This document shows, piece after piece, positions 44,811 to 55,605 of a stretch of DNA of 64,000 nt (positions within the stretch are counted from its first letter, which is position 1; every line of letters begins with the position of its first letter). The notes below the pieces were generated by a model. The model did not search any database. It worked only from the letters and a program-made list of their open reading frames with translations, and was not told where the DNA came from. The DNA comes from Tenrec ecaudatus (lineage: Eukaryota; Chordata; Mammalia; Afrosoricida; Tenrecidae): NCBI RefSeq assembly GCF_050624435.1, contig NW_027459164.1, positions 68,501-132,500 of the forward strand. Direction: 5' to 3'. The position numbers and the translations under genes were made by a program.

Positions 44811-45095
44811 TGTCAGGGGAAGCCATCCTCGTGCTGGGGCTCCAGCCTCCAGCCCAGTCCTCGAGCCTCCTACCTGGTCTCCATCCCACCTCCCTTCGTC
44901 CCACACTGTGCGTGGACCTGGCGGGTAAGATCATGGCCATCCAGGAGGTGAGCATGCTACCATGAATTGTGTCTGACTGCATTATTGTAATGTCTCTTCT
45001 ATCATTCATGCTCCCGATGACTTTAAGATAATACTTATATATCTCTACCATACAACTGTGCTTATTGAACCCAAGATTAGTGGTGGGGGGCTGGC
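44811..45095. mobile_element. LTR-related segment with conflicting orientation
   Basis: Its low end is the LTR 3' end of the minus-strand provirus ('ggcttcccctgaca' on the minus strand). Its body, 44,938-45,095 ('gcatgctaccatgaattgtg', 'gactgcattattgtaatgtc', 'gggggctggcacccc'), matches the R/U5 end of plus-oriented LTRs at 35,540 and 50,335. Two oppositely oriented LTR pieces appear to be joined. Confidence 0.6.
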
Positions 45096-45179
45096 ACCCC
45101 AACTCATACCACAGTACACACCATTTGTCTAGTTCTTCAGTGCTTCTTCTCCCACTCACCCACTCCAACCATCATGACC

Positions 45180-45605
45180 TTAGCTCTACCTTACAAAGCC
45201 GGCTAGACCAGAGAATGTACACTGGTACAGGTAAGAACTCTCAACACACAGAATCCAGGACAGATAAACCTTTCAGGAAAAGTAATGGGAGTAGTGATAC
45301 CATGAGGGTAGGGGGAAGATAGGGGAAACAGATAGCAATGATTGATGTATTAACACCCACACCCCAGGGGGACAAGCAACATAAACATTGGTGGAGTCAG
45401 ACAGTGGACACTGTAAGATATGAAATTATAATTTATCAAGGTTTCATAAGGGTGGTAGAGTGGGAGAGAAGGGGGAAAAAGGAGCTGATACCAAGGGGTC
45501 AAGTATAAAGAAAATGTTTTGAAAATGATGATGGCACCATAGGTACAAATGTGCTTGATACAATTGATTGCTTTAAGAACTGTAAGAGCCCCCATAAAAT
45601 GATTT
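45180..45605 (+). mobile_element. L1-type 3' end, sense
   Basis: 'ctctaccttacaaagccggc', 'gtacactggtacaggtaag' and 'aagagcccccataaaatgat' in order, ending near a poly-A-like signal. It is the reverse complement of the block at 61,634-62,110. Confidence 0.8.
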
Positions 45606-45689
45606 ATTTTTTTTAAGTGTTTAGGCAGATCTGGATGGAGGCTAGATCGAGAAACAATAGTTTCAGAATTTGATAATTTTGCTTAATAA

Positions 45690-45909
45690 CCAAACTGAAA
45701 ACTCACTGTCATTGCATCTTTTGTGACTCACAGCAACCCTGACTTTGAGCAACCCTATTGGACAGGGTAGAGCAGCCCCTGTGAGTTTCTGAGATTGCAA
45801 CTCTTTACAGGGGTAGAAAGCCCTAACGTTTCTCTCTCAGAGTGACTGGTGGTTTTGAACTATGTTGGTAGCAGCCCAAGTGAAAACCACTATGCCACCA
45901 GGGCTCCCT
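45690..45909 (-). mobile_element. AfroSINE
   Basis: A complete antisense copy from 'aactcactgtcattgcatc' to 'tatgccaccagggctccc'. Confidence 0.85.
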
Positions 45910-46479
45910 GTGCAACACAGCGGGAGCTGTTCTCCAAAACATTCACTTTGCTATTTCTTTTATAAGAAGCCAATTCATTTGGCAGCTTAATTCTGTTCCA
46001 GTTTTCTTATCTAGAAAATGTGGTGACAGTGTGAACCTGTTTGTTGTAATTTATGTGAACATAATTGAGTGATCTAGACCAAGTGAGCTGACTGGTCAAA
46101 AATCAGACCTGTGGATTGCCAAATTGGTTCTGCTGATATTGGGGCTTTGCTGGATCCACAGGCTTCCTGAAAACTGTGTCCGAGAAGCTCTGCATTTTAG
46201 AGCTACATTTTATAGTTGAAAGAGAGGCCTAAGGAGGGTGGGAGTCCTTAAGCTCTAAGACCTTAATGCTGTCATTGTTGTGTTCTTTTAGTGTACCTGC
46301 AGTTTCCCCGCTGCAGTGGGAACCATTGAAACATCTGTTCTCATTCTCTGAGATGGTGTGCCACCCCACTCCACACCACCACCACCTCATCCCTTTCTCT
46401 TATTGTAGAGATAATCCCCCTTCCATATGTATCTCAGATATACAATTAATGAAGAAAGACAAAACTAGGAGATATGATT
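45910..46479. other. intergenic, nothing recognised
   Basis: Single-copy-like sequence with no exon signals that I would defend. Confidence 0.35.
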
Positions 46480-46864
46480 TAGATGAAGGAGACCATCAGC
46501 ATGAGGCCATAATGGGGTCCAAAGGCTGTGTGGCCATGTTGCTAATTATAGAAATGGATGAAATCTGCCACAAAAATGTGATTGGAGGCAGAGCAATTCA
46601 TCACTGTCTCAGGCAGGACTACATAAGTGAGAATGGGGCCATTATTGAGACACGGATACGAGCACAGATTAGAAAGGCTTACTGGATTTGTTCTGGGGCC
46701 TTCCGACCACCTATGACTCATGACCATAGGGTCTTAGAGTTTCTCAGTTTCCATAGAGGACCTTCCCAGGGAAGTCCCAGAGGGCAGATTGCTTCTCTCT
46801 GCTCTGGCTACTTGTTGTTGCCTGCCATTGAGGACACTTGGATTTGTTTGACCTCATATACAAT
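46480..46864 (+). mobile_element. interspersed repeat (same family as 10,125 and 34,140)
   Basis: 'gaccatcagcatgaggccat' to 'ccagggaagtcccagagggc'. A + open frame of 201 codons crosses into it, but its product resembles nothing and the repeat is also present elsewhere. Confidence 0.65.
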
Positions 46865-47580
46865 CGAATGAAACTCTGTAGGGTCGTGCACCATCCTCAA
46901 AATTGTTGCTGTGCCTGAGCCACCGATGAAGCCACTGAATCCATCCACTTCTTCAAGGACTTCCTCTTTTTCATTTCTTCTCCACCTTACAAAATAGGAT
47001 GTTCTTCTCCAGGGACTGGTCTCTCCTGACAACATGTCCAAAGTATGTAAGATGGTGTCTTGCCATTCTTGCCTCTAAGGAGCACTCTGGCCTTATTTCT
47101 TCTGATACAGATTGGTCAGTCCTTCAGCAGTCCATGGTACTGTCAGTAGTCTTCTGGTGGACCACAATTCCATGCATCTGTTCTTCTACAGCCTTCCTTA
47201 TTCAGTGTCTAACTTTCACATGCATATGATGCAGTGGAAAATAGCATGGCCTAGGTCATGTGCACCTTAGTCCTCAGAGTAACATCATTGTTCTTCAACA
47301 CTATAAAGAGGTGTTCTGCAGCAGATTTACCCATTACAATACATCTTTTGATCTCTTGACTGCTGTTTCCATGAACATTGATAGTGGATCTAAGCAAGAC
47401 AAAATCCTTGACAACTTAAGCCCTTTTCTCTGTTTATCTCTGTTTATTACCTATTGGTCCAGTTGTGGGGATTTTGGTCTTCCTTATATTGAATTGTAAC
47501 CCATATTGAAGGTTACAATCCTTGATCTTCAGCAAGTGGTTCAATTCCTCCTCACTTTCAGCAAACAAATGCTGTCATAT
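46865..47580 (-). mobile_element. RTE-type LINE, antisense
   Basis: It carries the antisense 3' domain ('cagggactggtctctcctga', 'cttgccattcttgcctctaa', 'cagcagtccatggtact') and reaches upstream into the reverse-transcriptase region near 47,440-47,570. It is broken throughout. Confidence 0.8.
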
Positions 47581-47677
47581 ATGTACACAAGCGGGCTCCC
47601 AAAAGTTAGTGGAACAAGGAATCAAAAGAGAATAGAATTTTTCAGGAATTTTTTGAAATAACAGTGTGTGCTTGTGT

Positions 47678-47680
<3 letters not shown>

Positions 47681-47739
<59 letters not shown>
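47681..47739. repeat. (TG)n(AG)n microsatellite
   Basis: About 15 TG units run directly into about 14 AG units. Minus-strand frames here are repeat artefacts. Confidence 0.95.
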
Positions 47740-47743
<4 letters not shown>

Positions 47744-48344
47744 AAGATGTGGGCATAAAGCAAACATCAAGAAACATAAGGGAGAATGCTGTTGGCTGCT
47801 GTTGAACTGATTCCTGTGCACATGCACAGTGACCTGCTGTGTGCACCATAGTGACCCCCTCAGAAGCAGATCATCAAGCCTACATTTCAACTGAAATTCT
47901 GAGAATTAACAATTTTCAGAAGTCTGTGGATAACAGTGAAAACCCAAATTCTATTTGCACAGTCCCCACGTGGATTAAGCTGCCAGTGAATTCCTTCAGA
48001 CCATTGACCAGGGATGTGAACACTCTTGCCACCAGGCAGAGGGCATTGGAAAGTGGATTACCCCTTAGGCAGCCCATGGTGGGGCTTAGAGACTTGCCTG
48101 AGTGTATCCTTGAATCGAGGCTGCCGTTCTGGGCTGCACAGTCATGAGTCATGCCCCCAATGCCTTGGTTGTTCGGCCCTGGACCAGTCTTGTAAACTGT
48201 ACTGTTTAACATATCTGAGTTTGCTTTCAGGGACACCTTAAGTCTAGTCCCCTTGAATCCTAGGGCCTGGAGTCCTCCTCCTCATCAGAAACAATCTCTG
48301 TGCAGGTGTGCTGGTATATGAACTCTGAGCCCTCTCCCTAAAAC

Positions 48345-48485
48345 CAAAAAATAAAACCCAAACTCACTGTCATCAAGTCACTGCTGACTCACAGTGACCC
48401 TCTGAGTTTCTGAGACTGTAACTGTCTATGGCAGTAGAAAAACCAATCTTTCTCAGAGCTGATGGTAGTTTTGAGCTGCCAACCA
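48345..48485 (-). mobile_element. AfroSINE
   Basis: 'actcactgtcatcaagtcac' is followed by 'gagtttctgagactgtaact'. The head is truncated. Confidence 0.75.
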
Positions 48486-48499
48486 TGTTTCTCTGGTGG

Positions 48500-48900
48500 G
48501 AAATACCTCAGTCCTTGGCATTACAGGAGAAAGAATTCATGTCGAAGACTAATTGGTGATCCAGATGGGTTTTTATTAAGGAGAGAAGGTGATAGAGAAG
48601 AGAGGAGAGGAGAAGAGAAAGAGGGGAGAGAGGGGGGAGGGGGAAAGAAAGGATTGAGAGAGAGAGACCACAGCAAAAGAGGGAGGTGGTCTCCAGGTTT
48701 GGCCTTTAGTGCCTTTGGCTGGGAGGTGTGGTCGACATTACTGGTTGACCCCATTGGCTAAATTAAGCCCACCTGGCCTGGTTTGCGCCCACCTAGGTGC
48801 ACTGCCTGCCTCAAGTGCCTGAATTTGGAGCCTGCCCAGTAGACACCCTGGTCCCAGCTCTAGCTACGTAACATAAAACTACACCATAACACTACTCCCT
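48500..48900 (-). mobile_element. probable LTR, antisense, with GA-rich tract
   Basis: 'gatgggtttttattaagg' (reverse of an AATAAA-type region) comes before a GA-rich tract at 48,572-48,665, then 'ggctaaattaagcccacctg'. It looks like an LTR of another family, but I cannot name it. Confidence 0.4.
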
Positions 48901-49112
48901 CCTAAACAGCATAGCTAAAAATATGAGTTGAGCGGAGAAATTGGTTCTTAAAAGAATGCCTTCGCTTACAACCAATTGTCATTTTAAATTTCACTTGATG
49001 ATGTAGAGGGAACCAAGAGAGCATTCCATCCCTCAGATTACTTGTAAACTACTGCAGAAACCGCCAGAAAGCCAGCAATTGCCTGCAAGACTGGGGTAAG
49101 AATCTCAAGGTT

Positions 49113-49745
49113 GACTCCCAAAACCATACGCATTGCTGTAGAGTTGATTCTGACCCATAGCAACCTTACACAGGACAGGGTAGAACTACCTCTGAGTTTC
49201 CAAGTCTGAAACTCTCTATTTTTGTAAATCATTTTATTGGGGGCCCTTACAGCTCTTATAACAATCCATACATCAATTTTGTCAAGCACATTTGTACATA
49301 TGCTGTAATCATCATTTTCTTTCAATGTGAGCGTATCAGCTCCTTTTATTTCCCTCCTTCCCAACCCTCCCTACCTCATGAACACTTGATAAATTATAAA
49401 TTATTATTTTTCATATTGTACAGAATCTGCTGTCTCCATTCACCCAACTTCTTGTTGTTCATGCCCCCCAGTCACCCTCCAGGGGGGCGTGGTTATACAG
49501 TGATAATTGCAGTCAGTTCCCCCTTTCACCCCCCACCTTCCCCCTACCCTCGTGGTATCGCTACTCCCATTACTGCTCCTAAGGGGTTTATCTGTCCTGA
49601 ATTCTGTATGTCCAGAGCTCTTATCTGCACCAGTGTACATGCTTTGGTCTAGCCGCATTTGTAAGGTAGAACTGGAGTCATGATAGTGAGGTGGAGGCTG
49701 GGAGAGTCTGTAACTCTTTACAGGAGTAGAAAGCTTCACAGGAAA
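49113..49745 (-). mobile_element. AfroSINE split by an antisense L1-type 3' end
   Basis: The SINE runs 49,113-49,215 and resumes at 49,705 ('gtaactctttacaggagtag'). The insert 49,216-49,704 is the L1-type 3' end in antisense. Flanking 13-mers 'agtctgaaactct' and 'agtctgtaactct' are the target-site duplication with one change. Confidence 0.85.
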
Positions 49746-50209
49746 GTGAATTTGAGGCTGAGACGTTGGGAAAAGTTTGGTCAAGATAAACAGATGTGGA
49801 GTGGTGTAGGGAAGGAAAGATTAAAAATAACCTGGTCCAGGATCCTCACAAATTTTAAGTTCATTTAGACTCTCTCTAGGGAGGAAGGAGGAAGAGCTAT
49901 CAACAGGAAGGCTGTGTCATGCTTACAGCCTCTAACAAAATGCTTCCTGACTCTTCTCAGAAATTCTCCCAGGTGCTACCAGCCTCCTGAGTCTGAGAAT
50001 GGTTCCTCTATGTTCTTATTAAGCTGAGGAAGGTTGGCACAAAAATATTTGGGAATCCAAGGACCATGGTGAGGTCATTTCAGGGGGTCATGAGGAATGA
50101 CTAGTAGGGAATTCAGTCAAATTAAAGGGCTTAGCAATTTGAATACCAGCTGACGGACCTTGATCAAGCCTCTTTACCTTTCTGGGTCAATTAAAAAAAT
50201 AATTTTTTT

Positions 50210-50487
50210 ACCAGGTTTCTACTATATGTCCTCACCTGTAATTAGGGGGCTTGCATGCCCCCGGAGAATATAAAAACCTGGGTTAGCATCAAATATCTCT
50301 CTCTCCACGTAGACCACCAAGCGGGGCTGAGCTGAGTGTGCTACTATGAATTGTGTCTGACTCCATTTATTTCAATATTTCTCTTTCTCTCATGCTCTGT
50401 AACTTTACTATAATATTTATTTATTATCGCTATACAATTGCGCCCACCGGACTCATAATGATGTGTTAGGGGCTGGCTTCCCCTGAC
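50210..50487 (+). mobile_element. LTR 3' part (TATA, R, U5), plus orientation
   Basis: A TATA-like 'gaatataaaaacctggg' near 50,267 is followed by 'accaccaagcggggctgag', 'tgtgtctgactcc' and the end 'ggggctggcttcccctgaca'. This is the clearest copy of the LTR 3' end. Confidence 0.75.
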
Positions 50488-50905
50488 ACCTGATGCTTAT
50501 TCTTCTTCTGTCACCTCTGCCCCCACCCCCACCCCCCCACCTTTCTTCCCTTCCTCCTCTTCCCACTGTTGGCCACACCATTGCTGTGTGTGTTGCTCGA
50601 CCTTTCTTGTGCAGGTCTCTGCAGGCAGTTGGGAGAAGAAGCGAAGTGAAAGGGACTGAACATGCCACTATCTGTGGGCAGGACAGGATGTCTGATGCTT
50701 TGCTGGCTCTTTGATATGTGAGACCAGCAGCCAAACCTACTCCTTTAAGAGCCTGGAGATGATGACTGAAGCCCTTATGCAAATATTTTTACCTTACTTT
50801 TATTGTTCTTTATGTAAAGTGACGGGCTGGGCAATTTGTTTTTAAGACTCCAAGCTCAAACATTCCAAGAAAGTAAGCATTCAAATGTTAAATGCAGGAA
50901 TTACA
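50488..50905. other. spacer between LTR pieces
   Basis: C-rich then mixed sequence; no recognised gene or repeat. Open frames on both strands near 50,453-50,782 are short. Confidence 0.35.
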
Positions 50906-51142
50906 AATACTCCTTGACTGGGATGGGCATGCTCTGCTCCCTACTGCTGGAGACAATGGATTAATTCTCCCTCAAGCTTGCAACCAATAGCTTGGTTCCT
51001 GTGGGTGGAGTTCACACCCTACTGATAATGGTTCATATGGAGATCCAGACCGGTCAAAGTTAAGCTGCCATCCTAAATGTAGAATCCGCCCATCTTGTCA
51101 CAAGTATACGCCCAATCCCTCCTCTTTCTATTGCGTGCATGG
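50906..51142 (+). mobile_element. LTR U3 part, plus orientation, abutting unit B
   Basis: 'ctactgctggagacaatgg', 'tcatatggagatccagacc' and 'gtcaaagttaagctgccatc' match 35,150-35,350. It stops at 51,142 where the duplicated unit begins. Confidence 0.75.
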
Positions 51143-51179
51143 AAGGCGGGAGTCTGGGGGCCCCAGGCCCCTTCAGGGA

Positions 51180-51800
51180 CCCGCCAGTCATAGGGCGCGC
51201 TTGCTCCGTAGGTTGAGGCGGCGGCGACGGCAGCGGCGGGCGGGCGGAGTGCCAAGCCCGGCGGGCGGGAGGTGACGAGCGGGGCGGCCGCGGCGGCTGG
51301 GGCTACTGACGGCGCACAGGATCCGGAGCGCGCTGCGCGGGGCGCCGGGCAGGTGAGAGCAGCGGCGCGTGACCCGGATACGGCGCGGCTGAGGGCGGCC
51401 GAGGGCGGGGGTCGCGGCGGCGCCTGGGCCCCGCGCTGGCGGGCGGCGAGTTCCTCGAGGTCCAGCCGGCGGCTCCGGCGCCCGTGCCGCGCTTCCTGCC
51501 GGCTCGGAAGACGCGCGCCGGGCGGCCCGCAGGACGCCTTGCTGAGGCGCGGCCGGACGTCCCCGGCGGGCGGGCGACGCGTTCGGACGCCTCCTCAGGG
51601 CGCCTCAGCGGAGAGCGGCGTTGGCGCCATCGCGTCTACGCCGGCGCCCCGTACCCGCCTGCCACTCAGGTGTCTCTTCACGCAGAAGTGTGTTTTAGGA
51701 GCGGGAAACCTGTGGTGGGCTTCACAGACGTGTTTTTAAATCCCAGCGCCGCCGAGGAGCCCTGGGGCCTCGCCCCCAACGCCTTGCTTTGCCCAAGGGG
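51180..51800 (+). promoter_or_regulatory. CpG island B with two exon-like blocks
   Basis: CpG-dense, with a donor 'gggcag|gtgaga' after 51,352 and a 115-bp block between the acceptor 'ttcacgcag' (51,685) and the donor 'aagggg|gtaaga' (after 51,800). Unlike unit A, this block keeps an open frame containing GFTDVFLNPSAAEEPWGLAP, which loosely recalls a KRAB A-box (F.DV...S..EE.WGL). The block is short and the match is by eye, so coding status is open. Retained splice sites in both units suggest a promoter and first exons that were once real. Confidence 0.5.
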
Positions 51801-53109
51801 GTAAGAATGCATGCCCCTTGGGGTGGTTGTCCGCGTAGATTCCAAAGGTTGTCTGGCCAGAGCGTAAGTGCTTGTGAATGGTAGCGACTGGGAAGGCTGC
51901 ACCTCGCTCCGCTGTCGGAAGCCTGGCTGCTGGGCGGGTCACGTTTCTTTCCGAGCTTCTGTGGTGTGGCTGCAAGCTCCGCTGGAGTAGCTCCTAATGT
52001 TGGAACCTGTCGTCGTCGGCGGGTAAAATAGCATCCCGGGGTCCCTTCCTAGAGTGCTTCCTAGCACAAGCACAGGGCGACTCGGAATACCCGTCCCAGG
52101 TACCTGGGGGCTGAGGCAACCCAGTGAACGTAGGATAATTTACGGGAGGTCCCAAACTTGAAGTGCTTTGCTCTTTAAATAATCTTAAGTGTCACTTTAT
52201 CACTGGTTGCTGTCTATAAACACCCAGAAAATATGAAACACTCTCCCCGCACCCCACTCCCCCAACCGCATTGGTACTTCTAGAGGGAGTGACAAGTGCT
52301 TTTGTAAACATCATCTTGGGCTGTTACTGTCTGGCGAAGTCATCACAATTAAATTAGATGAGTACTTATTTTGAAGCACTGAATGGCTGTTTGGAAATAG
52401 GATTCCTAATAAAATCCTCTCCAGAGAGTCAGAAATCTCAGCAGTTCATTAATCGTGGGGTTTTTTTTTCTTCCAAAAGCTACATTGTAAGGTTTTAGTG
52501 GAAAAGCAGAAGTATTTAAGAATACTGTAGTATAGAATAGAATCTTAACCGAGTTTCCCAAGGCAGGTGTGGAGCAAATCTAAACCTTAACCGAATTTAC
52601 TTATCCAAAGCAAAAGTGATACACAAAATCCACAACTCTGCCTTACATGGGGATTTTCTACTGGCAGGGGTGTTATTTAGAAGTGGGGAAAATGGGAGTT
52701 TTCATTTATTGTTGCTTTACACCGCTGACCTGTATTTCTTGGAAACTTATCCATAAAAGTTTTAGATTCAGCATGCTACAAATATCAACCAAACCGATTA
52801 GGAGGGGCGTGGTGGGCATATGAACCTTGTAGTCTATCCTGTGTTCCTCTTTGTGTTATTCAGACTGTCCTGTAAAAGGTGAAACGCCACAGCAGAAGCA
52901 TTAATAGGCATTATAAAAGACACTGGTTTCTGAAGTCTGATCTTGGCTCAAGCTCTGGACTGGAGTTTAAACAATGTCACTCCATTTCTTTGGCTTTCTG
53001 GATATCTTTTTTTTAAACATTAATTAATTCAAACTGAAAATGATACTTAATTAGCCTCCCTTCCTCGGGTCTTGCTCTCTTGGAGTTATTTAAGATTGCT
53101 TTCTTTTTT

Positions 53110-53160
53110 CTTGTTTAATCATTTTATTAGGGCTCTTTCAGCTCTTATCCCAATTTATGA
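53110..53160 (-). mobile_element. very short L1-type 3' end, antisense, in both units
   Basis: 'tttaatcattttattagggc' and 'tcttatcccaat' match unit A at 39,806-39,845, so this insertion predates the duplication. Confidence 0.6.
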
Positions 53161-53764
53161 TTTCTTTCTTCCACCTTCATATAAGGTATGTGAATATAGG
53201 CACTTTGCCTTCTCTAGAGTATCCCCAGCATGCAGAATAGTGCCTGAAACATTTAACCAATGTCGAATGTGAACTGAATGTGTATATGAAATCTGTAATA
53301 ACATCTTCTGATCCCACATATAGCATGTACTGAAAGGTCTCAGATTTGTACAACTGAGGAAATAACCAGGAGACCTAGAGTTAACTTCTTAGATGTTCTT
53401 TCTCAATCTTCATTAACAGCTGCTGGAAGGTCCTCTATCCATGAAGAAGTTAAGTATTTAGACGCTGTCATTGATTACAAAAGCAAATGTGAATTTCTCA
53501 GTCATGCTCATGTATACTAGATTATTAGCATTTTGGCAACAAGGGACTCAATAAGCTTTCTCAGTGTTGATCTTTTGGTGCATCAAATGACAGTTGATTG
53601 GTTCTAGGATGTGGTAATTTGATCAACATCACAATCCTGTTGGGAACTTTTCAGATTTGTGCAGGGGGTAGATTTAGTTCACTTTCATTGTTTCTCTTTT
53701 TCATCTAAAAATTACTCACTGTGTGTGTGTATGTGTGTAACTGTGCATGTGCACGTATGTATCC

Positions 53765-54270
53765 TTGGAACCACAGGCGTCAAGGTGGCTCTGGTTCATA
53801 GTGACCCTATATACTAACTACTTCTTTGAGATCTCGTTTGGTTATAGTAGAGGCCCTGGGCAGCACAGACATGTTCCCACTTAGCTACTAACTAGGCTAA
53901 GAATGGAAAGATTGGTGGATCGAAGCAGCCAGAAGTGCCTTGCAGGAAAAGGCCTGGCAGTGTACTTAACAGAGCACAATGATTGAGAATCATATGGAGC
54001 AGAGTTACAAAGCTCACTGAATCAGAATCGACTTGATTGCAGCTGCTTATGGTGGTGTGACCCACAGGGACAGTTCTACCCTGCCTAGTAGGATCATTAT
54101 GCGTCAGAATTGAGTCAGTGGCACTTAATTTGGTTTGTTTTTGATTCAGTGGAAGATGTTAAGAGGCTTTTTACTTCCGTTAACAGTTACAATCTCAGAA
54201 ACTCACAGGGGCAGGAGTTCTGCCCTTACAGGGTCCAAGTAAGTCAGCATGGACTCAATGGCTGTAAGTT
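53765..54270 (+). mobile_element. AfroSINE cluster in unit B
   Basis: Same order of pieces as 40,485-41,000, with small changes such as 'gtaagtcagcatggactcaa'. Confidence 0.8.
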
Positions 54271-54660
54271 TATATTAATTTAAATCAGGGTTTTGATCTG
54301 ATTTAATCATGTCTGAAGAAGCAAAATCAGAAGAGTCTCAACATTTTAAAATATGGATGATGCAGAAAGAAAACCGGAACGGGAAACCTTGTAGGTTTTA
54401 TCCCTAGATTAGAGGATTTGGAAGAGGGTTAGGGAGTCCTTTTAGGAACTTAATTTGGGAGATTGGATTGTTACCAGGTGGGTGGATAATACACATTCGA
54501 AATGGTGCATTTGCTGCCATCTTTGAGCAGGGCAGCGCTGTTTCTGATTGCGAGCTAAGAGATGTGGTGGCTAGGCGTTGCTTGGGCTGCCCTTATTTTC
54601 TAAGAGGCAGATTAACTTTCCAACAGAGCATAGACTGTAATTCTTTCCAGTCTGTTTCAG

Positions 54661-55120
54661 TTTTGCTTCCTTGGTTATAACTGAACTGTGAAGACGGTTT
54701 CAAATCCCTGATTAAAAGTGTTATTTTTAAAGATTTTATTATTTTTAAAATGTTATCTTAAAAAGTGTAATTAATAATCACCGTTTTCATTTTATGATAC
54801 ATATGTATTTGTAAACAGGAAGGACTTTTCCAGTCAGTCAGCAACTTTCTCTCTGTCACCACTGTTAGGTTAATTGATCCATTTTTATGGATAAGAGTTA
54901 AGTAATAAATTAGGCATTTGATGTTAGTGTACCTTTGTTTGGAAGTATGATCAACTTTCTCTTTGTTTTGGCCTGACTTTAAAAATAGAACGACTGTGGT
55001 TTAATGAATTTGTATATATATGTAATTAAGGAAAATGATTAATGTATGACATGTAGTTACATGTTCTTGTAAGTTGTGTTGCTCATATGTATAGAATTTT
55101 CAAATAAGAACGGTCTAACC
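54661..55120. other. AT-rich flank, nothing recognised
   Basis: Follows unit B. No gene or named repeat was seen. Confidence 0.35.
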
Positions 55121-55598
55121 CAGTGGTTCTCAACCTATGAGTCACCACCCCTTTCAGTGTTTAACAACACTTCGACAGGGGTTGTCTAAGACCATTGGAA
55201 AATACATGCTTCTGATCTGGTGAGAAAAAAGCTATCTCAAGCATCACATTGATGTTGGCCTTTTGTGCATACTTTTGCAAAATGTAGCAATTTATTTTAC
55301 TTTTGGCACCCATGATTTACCATACTTCAAGACAAAAAATTCATTTATTTGTCATTAGAAAAAATATGTAGCAATATATAATTACATATTTTGTGATTAA
55401 TCACTATGCTTTAATTATGTTCAATTTGTCACAATGAAAATATATCCTGAATATCAGCTATGTACCTTATGATTCATCAAAGTTTCAAAATTACAGTTAT
55501 GAAGTAGCCACGAAAATAATTTTGTGTTTGGGGGTCACCACAACACGAGGAACTGTATTAAAGGGGGGTTACGGCATTAGGAAGGTTGAGAACCACAG
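55121..55598 (+). mobile_element. SPIN-like non-autonomous hAT element, long form
   Basis: Begins 'cagtggttctcaacctatga' and ends 'ggttgagaaccacag'. It carries 'caggggttgtctaagaccat', 'ttacagttatgaagtagcc' and 'aggaactgtattaaagg'. Flanking 8-mers gtctaacc and gtgtaacc agree at 7 of 8, as expected for a hAT target-site duplication. It has about 280 bp of AT-rich interior absent from the copy at 9,372. Confidence 0.9.
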
Positions 55599-55605
55599 GT
55601 GTAAC

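Larger units (their letters stand above)
41387..44811 (-). mobile_element. class II (betaretrovirus-like) endogenous retrovirus, defective
   Basis: Read on the minus strand in order: an LTR end ('cttcccctgaca', 44,811), a lysine-tRNA-type primer-binding site, gag, a dUTPase domain, a protease remnant, a piece that may be the integrase C-terminus, a purine-rich tract and the U3 of a 3' LTR. The reverse transcriptase, RNase H, most of integrase and env are absent, so roughly 5 kb of a full provirus is deleted. Stops and frameshifts occur in gag and protease. The 3' LTR is cut off within U3 and ends in A10 against duplicated-unit sequence. The element cannot replicate. Confidence 0.85.
51143..54660 (+). 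repeat. segmental duplication, unit B
   Basis: Paralogue of unit A in direct orientation, with its first part shortened and the 1.14 kb block of unit A missing (junction near 53,027-53,032). The match continues to 'agtctgtttcagtttt' near 54,665. Confidence 0.9.

Noticed and set aside
46266-46871. 201-codon + strand open frame
   Set aside because: It runs through a dispersed repeat found at two other places, begins in unrelated sequence and has no known domain.
47575-47890. Three minus-strand open frames with SLSLSL and HTHTHT runs
   Set aside because: They translate the (TG)n(AG)n microsatellite.
51272-51739. 155-codon + strand frame in CpG island B
   Set aside because: Composition-driven. 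It crosses an apparent splice donor and an acceptor that are conserved between units.
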